16,455 nt of DNA from JAKEGN01 sp964465665 (GTDB lineage: Bacteria > Pseudomonadota > Gammaproteobacteria > Steroidobacterales > Woeseiaceae): positions 1 to 16,455 of the forward strand of contig CAYXKM010000048.1 in assembly GCA_964465665.1 (NCBI GenBank). Reading direction: 5' to 3'. Of this stretch, positions 6,230-13,923 are shown piece by piece. The number at the start of each line of letters is the position of its first letter. Within the stretch, counting starts at the first letter, position 1. The notes beneath the pieces are model-generated. The model did no database searches. It saw only the letters and a list, made by a program, of their open reading frames with translations, and was not told the origin of the DNA. The position numbers were made by a program, and so were the translations under genes.

Positions 6230-6258
6230 GAACGGAGCGCGTCGTGCGAGTGCGATGC

Positions 6259-7227
6259 CTAATAGCGCATCAGGATCGAACCCCAGGTGAATCCGCCGCC
6301 GAAAGCTTCCATCAGGATCAGTTGTCCGCGGCGGATACGGCCATCACGAATGCCGACATCCAGAGCCATCGGCACCGAAGCCGCTGAGGTATTGCCGTGG
6401 TCCTGCACCGTCAGTATGACTTTCTCCATAGGCAGTCCGAGCCTCTTGGCAGTCGCCTGAATGATACGCAGGTTGGCCTGGTGCGGGACCAGCCAGTCGA
6501 GTTCATCCTTGTCGATATTGTTGGCTTTCAGCGCCTGTTCGGCTACGTTGCCGAGGGTCTTGACCGCTACTTTGAAAACTTCGTTGCCGACCATGATGAT
6601 CTTTGAGTCACCGACGCCGGCCTTGTGCAAGTCCTTTGATACTCCGACAGGGTAATACAGCAGGTCCTTGTACTGACCGTCCGCGCCGAGATGACAGGAA
6701 ATGATGCCCGGTTTGTCCGAAGGCTTTACCACCACGGCACCTGCACCGTCGCCAAAAAGCACGCAGGTGCTTCGATCATTCCAGTCGATAAGCTTGGTGA
6801 TGATTTCCGCGCCGATGACCAGCGCGCACTTCGAGTCTCCCGCGCGGATGAACTTGTCTGCCGTGGTCAGTGCGTAAATGAACCCGGTACACGCGGCCTC
6901 GATGCTGAATGCCGGGCAGCCGCCGATCCCTAGGCGATGCTGGACAATGGTCGCAATATTGGGAAAAACCAGGTCGGGCGTGGTCGTGCCGATGATCAGC
7001 AGATCGATGTCTTCCGCGGTCACGCCGGCGTCTTTCAGCGCGATCTTGGCCGCCTCGAGGCACAGATCCGAGGTCGTCTGTTCCTTGTCCGCTACATGCC
7101 GGCGCTCGACGCCTGTGCGTGTGCGGATCCATTCGTCCGTCGTATCGACCATTGTCTCCAGATCGGCATTGGTCAGGATCCGCTCGGGAAGAAAACGGCC
7201 GGTCCCTGCGATTCTCGAATAGATCAT
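6259..7227 (-). CDS. fabH: Beta-ketoacyl-ACP synthase III (FabH)
   Basis: The 322-residue enzyme condenses acetyl-CoA with malonyl-ACP to start type II fatty-acid synthesis in the cytoplasm. The Cys-His-Asn triad is complete: Cys113 in IEAACTGF, His249 in VPHQANLRI and Asn279 in DHGNTSAAS. The C-terminal FGGGFTWGS glycine motif is present, as is the N-terminal TNADLE...DEWIRTRTGVERR segment. Length matches the family. The ATG overlaps the plsX stop by four bases (ATGA), so translation is coupled. It is the last gene of yceD-rpmF-plsX-fabH; in E. coli fabD, fabG, acpP and fabF follow, but here the next gene is the opposing YkvA gene. The remaining fatty-acid genes must be elsewhere. Confidence 0.98.
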   Translation of the reverse strand: MIYSRIAGTGRFLPERILTNADLETMVDTTDEWIRTRTGVERRHVADKEQTTSDLCLEAAKIALKDAGVTAEDIDLLIIGTTTPDLVFPNIATIVQHRLGIGGCPAFSIEAACTGFIYALTTADKFIRAGDSKCALVIGAEIITKLIDWNDRSTCVLFGDGAGAVVVKPSDKPGIISCHLGADGQYKDLLYYPVGVSKDLHKAGVGDSKIIMVGNEVFKVAVKTLGNVAEQALKANNIDKDELDWLVPHQANLRIIQATAKRLGLPMEKVILTVQDHGNTSAASVPMALDVGIRDGRIRRGQLILMEAFGGGFTWGSILMRY

Positions 7228-8234
7228 GCGGCTTCCTGTTGCATAAAATTGCCGATCTGGGACGGCACCTGGTTCCTGACTTCGACAAGCGCCGTTTCAA
7301 TGGCGTGCTGAAACGCGTACGAGTCTGCACCGCCGTGACTTTTGATAACAATACCATTTAGTCCGACCAGAGACGCGCCATTGTAATTTCGCGAGTCCAT
7401 CTCGACTTTGAGCCGCCTGAGCACCGGTGAGGCGAGGAACGCCTGCACTCTTGACGAGAAGTTTCGAGTGAAAGCACGACGCAGATAGTGCGACGCGAGC
7501 CCGACTGTGCCCTCCATGGTTTTCAATGCCACGTTGCCGGTAAACCCGTCTGCGACGACCACGTCGGCCTTGCCGGAAAAAATCTCGTTGCCTTCGATGA
7601 AACCGATGTAATTGAGGGCGCTGGCATTCAGCAGCGCCGCCGCTTCCTTGACCGTGTCATGACCCTTGGTGTCCTCGACGCCGATATTGAGAAGTGCCAC
7701 GCGGGGCCGTTCGATGCGGCGGATGTCGCCGGTGACGATCGAGCCCATCACGGCAAACTGGAAGAGCTGCTGTGGATCGCTGATGGTATTCGCACCCAGG
7801 TCCAGCATGTGAACTGTCCCGCCTATTGCGGGCAATTCGGCAATGATCGCCGGCCGATCGATGCCGGGGAGCATTTTCAATACGAATTTGGCGGTCGCCA
7901 TCAGTGCACCGGTATTTCCGGCACTGACACAGGCATCCGCAATGCCGTCCTTGACCAGGTCGATCGCGACTCGCATCGAGGAATTCTTCTTCCGGCGCAA
8001 GGCATCGACCGGCGATTCCGACATGCTGACGACTTCGTTCGCATGATGAATCGTCAAGCGATTGTTCGATCCGATGATGCGGCTCACCAGGTCGGCCAGC
8101 ACGGCTTCATCGCCGACCAGCGCGACGTTGAGCCCTGAATGTTTGTCGAGGCACGCCGATGCAGCGCGCACGACCACCTCGGGACCGAGGTCACCGCTCA
8201 TGGCGTCAAGGGAAATAACAGAGTTTGATCCCAC
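7224..8234 (-). CDS. plsX: Phosphate acyltransferase PlsX
   Basis: This 336-residue protein makes acyl-phosphate from acyl-ACP and inorganic phosphate, feeding PlsY in phospholipid synthesis. Family features are the N-terminal SLDAMSGDLGPEVVV (most PlsX proteins read DAMGGD at this place), a stretch ending in VSAGNTGALMATAKFVL, LPGIDRPAII, and the C-terminal LVGLNGIVIKSHGGADSYAFQHAIE, all typical of PlsX. The start is GTG (8232-8234) with no strong ribosome site. No ATG is available at a sensible position, since the next one lies inside the conserved DAMSGD. It sits 45 bases downstream of rpmF and overlaps fabH by four bases. The rpmF-plsX-fabH order is a classic conserved operon. Confidence 0.97.
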   Translation of the reverse strand: MGSNSVISLDAMSGDLGPEVVVRAASACLDKHSGLNVALVGDEAVLADLVSRIIGSNNRLTIHHANEVVSMSESPVDALRRKKNSSMRVAIDLVKDGIADACVSAGNTGALMATAKFVLKMLPGIDRPAIIAELPAIGGTVHMLDLGANTISDPQQLFQFAVMGSIVTGDIRRIERPRVALLNIGVEDTKGHDTVKEAAALLNASALNYIGFIEGNEIFSGKADVVVADGFTGNVALKTMEGTVGLASHYLRRAFTRNFSSRVQAFLASPVLRRLKVEMDSRNYNGASLVGLNGIVIKSHGGADSYAFQHAIETALVEVRNQVPSQIGNFMQQEAA

Positions 8235-8279
8235 GGAATCGTCCGGCCAGGCGCAATCGCCGGCCCGGGAGCGGGGGGT

Positions 8280-8471
8280 CTACTCTTCGGTAAGGTCTTC
8301 GGCTTTTACGATGACCTGCTTGCCGCGATAGAAACCATCCGGCGTAACGCGGTGCCGCAGGTGTGTTTCGCCCGAGGTCGGATCAACGGACAGCGCCGGT
8401 GCCGTGAGCTTGTCGTGCGAGCGCCGCATGCCGCGGGTCGAAGGTGTCTTGCGACTTTTCTGAACAGCCAT
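8280..8471 (-). CDS. rpmF: Large ribosomal subunit protein bL32
   Basis: The start is the ATG at 8471-8469 (MAVQKSRKTPSTRGMRRSHDKL), giving 63 residues. It is preceded by a clear GGAG ribosome site in the sequence ggagataaca. An alternative start four codons upstream is unlikely. The N-terminal AVQ(K/Q)S(R/K)KTPS(T/R)RGMRRSHD block is diagnostic of L32. The C-terminal half (SGETHLRHRVTPDGFYRGKQV) is also conserved; the zinc-binding cysteines found in some L32 proteins are absent, as in other proteobacteria. It lies between yceD and plsX, as in E. coli, linking ribosome production with lipid synthesis in one transcript. Confidence 0.97.
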   Translation of the reverse strand: MAVQKSRKTPSTRGMRRSHDKLTAPALSVDPTSGETHLRHRVTPDGFYRGKQVIVKAEDLTEE

Positions 8472-8518
8472 TGTTATCTCCATTCAACGATGACATCGGC
8501 GTGCCACCATGCTTGTGT

Positions 8519-9082
8519 CTAGTCCTGCATCTGCGACCGGAGGTCAGCAAACGGTTTTTCCTTGTCACTCAATTCCGGCTTCGGCTCGGCCAGATGCGGC
8601 TGGCAGGAGTTCTCGTGCCTGGCCACCAGCGGCAAGGCCATGATCAAGGCTTCCTCGACGATGTCGATGGGCCGCAACCACTCCTCGTCCAGTTCCCAAA
8701 CCTCGGAATCGGGCGCCGTATCCGGTGCCATTTCGATCGGGTCGTCCGGGCGGGCGAGCAACAGCTTGAGCCCTTCGCAGACCGGGTATTCGAACGGCTG
8801 CAGGCACCGCTGGCACAATCCAGCCATTCGAGTCTCAACCTCGCCCGTCAGGGTGACGAAGCCGCGTCGCGTATCGGCCCAGCCGAAACGCAGTGTAATC
8901 CGTACCGGAAATTGCCGCCATTTTGCGAGCGGCCCGGAGGTCGTCGCCAGGTCCGCCTCGATGATCGCTGCAAGCCGCGGAAAACTATCGATATTCTCTT
9001 TAGTTTCAATAACTTGCTGTCTATCCGCCAGCTCCGCCGGCGTGACGCGTTGTGTCAGCGAGCTGGCCATGGCGGGGCGCAT
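8519..9082 (-). CDS. yceD: YceD (DUF177) family protein
   Basis: From the ATG at 9082-9080 the protein has 187 residues; from the ATG at 9070-9068 it would have 183. E. coli YceD has 173. The diagnostic CxxC occurs in MAGLCQRCLQPFEY (Cys90, Cys93), followed by an acidic stretch and by WLRPIDIVEEALIMALPLVARH, the conserved DUF177 helix. The family lies upstream of rpmF throughout bacteria; plant homologues have been linked to 23S rRNA accumulation, and a role in ribosome assembly is suspected. An upstream extension in the same frame (to 9220) is not conserved-looking and overlaps maf on the other strand. A near-consensus promoter overlaps the 9082 start, which would favour the shorter form. 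Confidence 0.88.
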   Translation of the reverse strand: MRPAMASSLTQRVTPAELADRQQVIETKENIDSFPRLAAIIEADLATTSGPLAKWRQFPVRITLRFGWADTRRGFVTLTGEVETRMAGLCQRCLQPFEYPVCEGLKLLLARPDDPIEMAPDTAPDSEVWELDEEWLRPIDIVEEALIMALPLVARHENSCQPHLAEPKPELSDKEKPFADLRSQMQD

Positions 9083-9109
9083 GATATGTGCGAATCCGGA
9101 AGCTGTCAA
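9081..9109 (-). promoter_or_regulatory. Near-consensus sigma-70 promoter before yceD-rpmF-plsX-fabH
   Basis: On the minus strand TTGACA (9109-9104, six of six), a 17-bp spacer and TATCAT (9086-9081, five of six) make a strong match. Initiation would fall near 9074, downstream of the ATG at 9082 and only about four bases before the ATG at 9070. Its use would mean a virtually leaderless yceD mRNA. Confidence 0.55.
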
Positions 9110-9214
9110 AGAACCTCGCTTAAGTCTTGCGGGTGTCCGGACAACATTTTCCGGGTAGACACAACGGAAACTGGCTAGACTCGTCAATAAAGAGCTGCAA
9201 ACTGCTGATATCCG

Positions 9215-9808
9215 ATGCAAAATCCGTCCGCGCCGCCGATCGTGCTCGCCTCCTCCTCAAGCTACCGCCGTGGACTTCTCGATCGATTCCTGAGTGATTA
9301 CGACTCCGAGTCTCCGGACACCGACGAAGCGGCCTGGCCGGATCTCGCTCCGGAGGAGCTGGCACCGCTACTGGCCAGGAAGAAAGCTGAGGCAGTGTCC
9401 ATCAAACACCGCGACGCGCTGGTAATAGGCGCCGATCAGCTTGCCGTGCTGGACGACCTTGTTCTCGGCAAGCCGGGCGACCACCAACGCGCCGTCGAGC
9501 AGCTGCTCGCGGCTTCAGGCAAAGCGGTCCGCTTTCTGACGGCGGTGTGCCTGTTGGATCCGGTTACGCGACGACGCTACGAGCACGTCGATACCACGAT
9601 CGTTCGTTTCCGCAGCTTCGACCGGCGCCTCGCTGAAAATTATCTGCGGCACGACAAGCCTTACGATTGCGCCGGCAGCTTCAAGCTGGAAGGCGCCGGA
9701 TTCGTACTTTTCGAATCGGTCAGCACTGAGGATCCGACGGCTCTGATCGGCCTGCCCATGATCTGGGTGTCCGGCCGGCTGCAGGAACTCGGATACCTGC
9801 TGCCCTGA
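9215..9808 (+). CDS. maf: Maf/YceF-type nucleotide pyrophosphatase (m7GTP type)
   Basis: This 197-residue protein belongs to the Maf family, which hydrolyses non-canonical or modified nucleoside triphosphates to monophosphates. The family motifs are the N-terminal LASSSSYRRGLL (11-22), the DTDEAA segment (35-40), and IGADQLAVLD (71-80) with catalytic-site Asp74. The sequences HDKPYDCAGSFKLEG and ALIGLPMIWV follow. The overall match is to E. coli YceF, whose preferred substrate is 7-methyl-GTP, rather than YhdE or the dTTP-type Maf. Its place next to yceD and rluC repeats the E. coli chromosomal order, where yceF lies divergent from yceD and convergent with rluC. The ribosome site before the ATG is weak. 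The gene ends 31 bases from the convergent rluC stop. Confidence 0.95.
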   Translation: MQNPSAPPIVLASSSSYRRGLLDRFLSDYDSESPDTDEAAWPDLAPEELAPLLARKKAEAVSIKHRDALVIGADQLAVLDDLVLGKPGDHQRAVEQLLAASGKAVRFLTAVCLLDPVTRRRYEHVDTTIVRFRSFDRRLAENYLRHDKPYDCAGSFKLEGAGFVLFESVSTEDPTALIGLPMIWVSGRLQELGYLLP

Positions 9809-9839
9809 AAGTTTTGCGCGCTGGCCGCCGGTCGGACGC

Positions 9840-10805
9840 CTACGCTTCGGACAGCCGGTTGAGGAACTGATCCAGGTCGTCTGCAAGAGGGGCATTAAAA
9901 TGTATCTCGTTACCGTGCTCGTCCGGAAAGGAGATCGACTGGGCGTGCAGGAACAGGCGCTTCAGGCCGAGTATCTTCAGCCTGGCGTTTGCGTCTGCAT
10001 CGCCGTAACGTTCGTCGCGTGCAAGCGGGTGACCCGCGTGCGCCGCATGCACACGAATCTGATGCGTTCTGCCGGTGAGCGGCTGACATTGCAACAGGCT
10101 GTAATGGCCGAATGATTTCGACAGGCGGATGCGTGTCTGTGCCGGCTTGCCCTCGGCACTGACGATAACATGCCGTTCACCGCCTTGCCGATGCTGCACG
10201 AAGAGCGGTGCATCGACGAGTTGCGTGCCGTGCTGCCAGTCGCCGATCGCCAGTGCCAGGTAGTTCTTCTCGACCTGGCCGTCACGAAACATCGCGTGCA
10301 GGGTACGCAGCGCACTCCGCCGTTTAGCCAGCACGAGGCATCCTGAGGTTTCGCGATCGAGGCGATGCGCAAGCGAGAGGTCCCGGAGCTCGGGCCGCGC
10401 GCTGCGCAGAATCTCGATGACGCCGTGGCTGATGCCACTGCCGCCGTGCACCGCCATGCCGGCCGGTTTGTTGACCACCAGCATCTGCCGGTCTTCGAAA
10501 AGAATGTTCTCGAGCAATGAGCGCCCGGTTCCGGCCGGCGGACCTGCGTGCTCGGCGTTGATCCTGGCCGGCGGCACGCGCACTTCGTCGCCGGTGGCCA
10601 GTTTGTATTCGGCACGAACCCTGCCGCCGTTAACCCGGACTTCGCCGCGCCGGAGTATGCGGTACAGTCTGCCTTTGGGCAGGCCCGGCAATTCACGGCG
10701 CAGGAAATTGTCGATACGCTGACCTGCCTGTTCCTCATCGATACGGATTTTTCGGACCCCGGTTTGGCGCATGCCGGGATCCAGCTCGGTCGGGGTCTCG
10801 TTCAT
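9840..10805 (-). CDS. rluC: Ribosomal large subunit pseudouridine synthase C
   Basis: The 321-residue enzyme isomerises uridines in 23S rRNA (positions 955, 2504 and 2580 in E. coli numbering). An N-terminal S4 RNA-binding domain (about 28-80, GQRIDNFLRRELPGLPKGRLYRILRRGEVRVNG) precedes the RluA-type catalytic domain. The invariant HRLDRETSG has catalytic Asp150. The strand motif VVNKPAGMAVHGGSG and the C-terminal PLTGRTHQIRVHAAHAGHPLARDERYGD are also clear. RluC rather than RluD is favoured by the start context (VRKIRIDEEQAGQRID) and by its position divergent from rne, as in E. coli. The start is the ATG at 10805. A TTGACC (10841-10836) lies upstream on the minus strand, but the matching -10 (TATCGG) is poor. 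Confidence 0.96.
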   Translation of the reverse strand: MNETPTELDPGMRQTGVRKIRIDEEQAGQRIDNFLRRELPGLPKGRLYRILRRGEVRVNGGRVRAEYKLATGDEVRVPPARINAEHAGPPAGTGRSLLENILFEDRQMLVVNKPAGMAVHGGSGISHGVIEILRSARPELRDLSLAHRLDRETSGCLVLAKRRSALRTLHAMFRDGQVEKNYLALAIGDWQHGTQLVDAPLFVQHRQGGERHVIVSAEGKPAQTRIRLSKSFGHYSLLQCQPLTGRTHQIRVHAAHAGHPLARDERYGDADANARLKILGLKRLFLHAQSISFPDEHGNEIHFNAPLADDLDQFLNRLSEA

Positions 10806-10855
10806 TTCCAGGTCCGATAGGCGTTATTCATTCAGGGTCAATGACTTATTTGGCA

Positions 10856-10883
10856 TTGCCGCAGCAGGTTGCTGTGCTATATT
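10856..10883 (+). promoter_or_regulatory. Sigma-70 promoter of rne with extended -10
   Basis: TTGCCG (10856-10861), a 16-bp spacer and TATATT (10878-10883) are preceded by TGC, making an extended -10. The sequence after it (acccgcccg) is GC-rich, as in promoters sensitive to growth state. Initiation near 10890 would give rne a leader of about 370 bases. Confidence 0.7.
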
Positions 10884-10889
10884 ACCCGC

Positions 10890-11259
10890 CCGTAGAGGCA
10901 GCAGGACGTTTTTCCGTCTCATGCCGAAACGCTGCGAAGGACCGGCAGGCACGGCCCGAAAGCAGGAACGACCGAATTTCCGACTACCGCTTTACGCGAG
11001 GTCGGCCTCCAATTGGCAGCAAGCCCGGGTTTTCGGCATGCGCCAGAGCGGATTAACCGCAGGGTACACATGATTTATTTCCTGTTGAGACTGATGATCG
11101 ACCCGATCGGTAATCATCGGCCCGGCCAGAAGTCAGCATCCCGCGACATCGGTGCATCGCACCGGTCATTGCGACTTGCGCCCGTTCCCTGCCCCGCCGC
11201 TCCGGTTACGTCACGCCAGATTCGACTGCTGCCCGACTACAACCTTGAAGCAGGGCAAC
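10890..11259 (+). promoter_or_regulatory. Long structured 5' leader of rne
   Basis: No convincing gene lies between the rluC start and the rne start. The interval from the predicted rne start point to the ATG is about 370 bases, close to the 361-base leader through which E. coli RNase E controls its own mRNA. Visible stems are 11091-11098 with 11113-11120 (ctgatgat/atcatcgg, with one G-U pair) and 11148-11155 with 11159-11166 (atcggtgc/gcaccggt, triloop atc, with one G-U pair). Feedback cleavage by RNase E is inferred from the E. coli precedent; I did not confirm homology to the E. coli hp2 element. Confidence 0.55.
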
Positions 11260-13917
11260 ATGAAAAGAATGTTAATCAATGCAACTCAGGAAGAGGAGTT
11301 GCGAATGGCGATGGTCGACGGCCAGCGCCTCTACGATCTCAATATCGAGTTACCGTCTAGCGAACGCAAGAAAGCCAATATCTACAAAGGGAAGATCACA
11401 CGCATCGAGCCCAGTCTCGAGGCGGCTTTCGTCAACTACGGTGCCGAAAGGCACGGCTTCCTGCCACTTAAGGAAATCTCTCCCGAGTATTTCCTGACCG
11501 ACGTCGATTCCGGCAAACCGAATATCAAGGCCGTCCTCAAGGAAGGCCAGGACATCGTGGTGCAGATCGATAAGGAAGAACGCGGCAACAAGGGAGCTGC
11601 GCTGACGACGTTTGTCAGTCTTGCCGGACGGTTCATCGTTCTGAAACCCAACAAACCCCGTTCGGGCGGTGTATCCCGTCGCATCGTCGGCGAAGACCGC
11701 GACCTGGCCCGCGAGTCCGTTCGCGAGGTCGAAGTACCTCCCGGAATGAGTATGATCCTGCGTACCGCAGGCATCGATCGCAGCTCCGAAGAACTCGAGT
11801 GGGATCTCAAGAACCTGCTCGCCATCTGGGAAGCGATCAAGAAAGTCGTGGTCGAACGCCCCTCGCCGTTCCTGATTTACCGGGAAAGCAATGCGGTTGT
11901 GCGGGCACTGCGCGATTATCTCTCTGCCGAAGTCGGCGAAATCCTCATCGATGACGAAACGGCGTACAAGGAAGCGGCGGAATTTGTTGAGCACGTGATG
12001 CCGCAGAATCTGCGCAAGATCAAGCTGTACACCGACGAAGTGCCGCTGTTCACACGTTTCCAGATCGAGTCGCAGATCGAATCCGCATTTGCCCATTCGG
12101 TCACGCTGCCATCCGGCGGCAGCCTGGTCATCGACCATACCGAGGCGCTGGTTTCGATCGACATCAACTCCGCGCGCGCGACCAAAGGCGGCGATATCGA
12201 AGCGACGGCGCTGAATACGAACCTGGAAGCGGCCGACGAGATCGGTCGGCAACTGCGACTTCGCGATTTGGGCGGGCTCGTTGTTATCGATTTCATCGAC
12301 ATGGGACCGCAGAAAAACCAGCGCGACGTCGAAAATCGCCTGCGAGATTCCGTCAGCCAGGATCGTGCCCGTGTGCAGATCGGCAAGATATCCCGCTTCG
12401 GATTGCTGGAAATGTCGCGGCAGCGTTTGCGGCCATCGCTCGGCGAATCGAACTACCTGACCTGCCCGCGTTGTTCCGGCATAGGCAATATCCGCAGCGT
12501 CGAATCGCTGGCGCTTGCCATACTGCGCATCATCGGTGAGGAAACGCGCAAGGAACGCACTTCCAAAGTGATCGCGCAGCTGCCGGTCGAGGTGGCGACT
12601 TACCTCCTGAACGAAAAGCGCGACTGGGTGCAAAACCTCGAGGCTCGCAGCGAAACGCAGGTCATACTGATTGCCAATGCCGCATTGGAAACACCGCATT
12701 ACCGTATTCGCCGCGTACGCGACGACCAGGTCGAGCTGCCGGAGAATACCGGTACCAGTTATGCGCTGGCGGAAATGGACGTCGACATCGAAGCGCCGCA
12801 GGCCGTGCAGGACAAGAAGTCGGCCGAGCAGGCGGCGATCGTTACGGTAACCGCACAGAGCCCGGTACCGCCGCCCCGGCCGAAAGCGCCGGAAAAGAAA
12901 GGTCCCGGTTTGTTGGCCCGATTCCTCGGGCTGTTTCAGGGGCGTCCGGACGAGGAAGCCGGCAAAGCCGATCGTGACAAGCGCCGCCACGTCTCGGACA
13001 GCCGGCGTCGCGGCGGACGGCAGTCCGAACGACATGATGAATCGCGCCGGCGCGGCGCGGAGCGCGACCGGCCGTCGCGGAAAAGGAAACCGGACAGGCA
13101 ATCTTCGGCCAGGCCGCAGGGCGACGACGCCGCGCGACAGCAGAGAAACCCGGAACGGAAGAAACCGCAGGAAGTACGCAAGGAACCGCAAGCCGATGAG
13201 GCGGGCGTAAGGCGCGACGAAGGTCGTGAGGTCGGACGCGAGGTCGGTCGCGATGAGAGTCGAAAGAAATCCGGGAAACGCCGCTCGCGCGGCGGCCGGC
13301 GCCGCAGAAAGAACTCTGAGAATGCCGATGTTGCAGCGAGACTTGAGCAGCAGCAGGGAACGGCGATGCAGAATCCGCCAGCGGACATGCCATCGAAACC
13401 GTTCGCACAGCAGCAGACGCGTACCAACGGGCAGGACCGCGAGAATTTGCGCGAATCCTCGCGAGAACCTGCGCGCGAATCTTTCAGCGACAGCATCCCC
13501 GGTGAACGAAATGAAGATTCAGTGCCGGTCAGCGTAGCGTCGAAGGTCGCGGCTCCGGCGATTGCCGCTGTAACCGTGACATCCGCCATCGACTACGAAG
13601 ACACACAGCCCGAGCTGCCTTTGATTCGCGAGCCTTATGAGCGCCCACCTGTGGACGAGGCCGTGCGATACGTAGCGACGCCGGAACCCGCACCCTACGA
13701 GCCGGCAGCACCGACCGAGGTCGCGCCTGCAGCCGAGCAAGTCCCTGCCGTGAAAGCCGAATTGGAGTCGCCAGCGCCAAGTGCGGGCGTGGTTGCCGAA
13801 CCACGGCCGCAAGGTCGACTTTTGCCTTGGGAACCACCGGTTGCTCCGGTTGAAAAGGCATCGGCGGAGGATCCGGTGGCTCAGGAGGCGCCGGACGATC
13901 GCGACGCTGCGAGCTGA
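11260..13917 (+). CDS. rne: Ribonuclease E, degradosome scaffold
   Basis: The protein has 885 residues from the ATG at 11260, whose MKRMLINATQEEELRMAMVDG is nearly identical to the E. coli start; an in-frame upstream extension is not conserved. Domains in order: RNase-H-like start and S1 RNA-binding domain (about 36-120, KKANIYKGKITRIEPSLEAAFV), 5'-sensor, and DNase-I-like catalytic domain with magnesium ligands Asp301 (VSIDIN) and Asp344 (VVIDFID). The zinc link CPRCSG (Cys402, Cys405) joins subunits into a tetramer. After about residue 515 the sequence becomes disordered. A short amphipathic segment GPGLLARFLGLFQ (548-560) probably anchors the enzyme to the inner membrane. An Arg-rich RNA-binding region (about 565-685) and an Ala/Pro/Glu-rich tail follow. 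It performs bulk mRNA decay and rRNA/tRNA processing. It converges on the phosphatase gene with six bases between stops. Confidence 0.98.
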   Translation: MKRMLINATQEEELRMAMVDGQRLYDLNIELPSSERKKANIYKGKITRIEPSLEAAFVNYGAERHGFLPLKEISPEYFLTDVDSGKPNIKAVLKEGQDIVVQIDKEERGNKGAALTTFVSLAGRFIVLKPNKPRSGGVSRRIVGEDRDLARESVREVEVPPGMSMILRTAGIDRSSEELEWDLKNLLAIWEAIKKVVVERPSPFLIYRESNAVVRALRDYLSAEVGEILIDDETAYKEAAEFVEHVMPQNLRKIKLYTDEVPLFTRFQIESQIESAFAHSVTLPSGGSLVIDHTEALVSIDINSARATKGGDIEATALNTNLEAADEIGRQLRLRDLGGLVVIDFIDMGPQKNQRDVENRLRDSVSQDRARVQIGKISRFGLLEMSRQRLRPSLGESNYLTCPRCSGIGNIRSVESLALAILRIIGEETRKERTSKVIAQLPVEVATYLLNEKRDWVQNLEARSETQVILIANAALETPHYRIRRVRDDQVELPENTGTSYALAEMDVDIEAPQAVQDKKSAEQAAIVTVTAQSPVPPPRPKAPEKKGPGLLARFLGLFQGRPDEEAGKADRDKRRHVSDSRRRGGRQSERHDESRRRGAERDRPSRKRKPDRQSSARPQGDDAARQQRNPERKKPQEVRKEPQADEAGVRRDEGREVGREVGRDESRKKSGKRRSRGGRRRRKNSENADVAARLEQQQGTAMQNPPADMPSKPFAQQQTRTNGQDRENLRESSREPARESFSDSIPGERNEDSVPVSVASKVAAPAIAAVTVTSAIDYEDTQPELPLIREPYERPPVDEAVRYVATPEPAPYEPAAPTEVAPAAEQVPAVKAELESPAPSAGVVAEPRPQGRLLPWEPPVAPVEKASAEDPVAQEAPDDRDAAS

Positions 13918-13923
13918 CAGAAA

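Noticed and set aside
9083..9220. 46-residue N-terminal extension of YceD
   Set aside because: It crosses the divergent promoter region, overlaps the first codons of maf, and makes the protein far longer than its family.
10806..10841. rluC promoter TTGACC-16-TATCGG on the minus strand
   Set aside because: The -10 matches only three of six positions and would start RNA almost at the rluC ATG, which is too weak to list as a feature.
11152..11259. 36-residue N-terminal extension of RNase E
   Set aside because: MKRMLINATQ at 11260 matches the known RNase E N-terminus; the upstream residues are unlike the family.
11013..11360. 115-residue plus-strand frame in the rne leader
   Set aside because: It overlaps the conserved start of rne in another frame, and its peptide changes character where it enters rne. 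The interval is better explained as a leader.
11350..13191. 613-residue open frame on the minus strand opposite rne
   Set aside because: It is fully antisense to the conserved RNase E catalytic domain, has no recognisable family motifs, and is explained by codon bias in GC-rich DNA.
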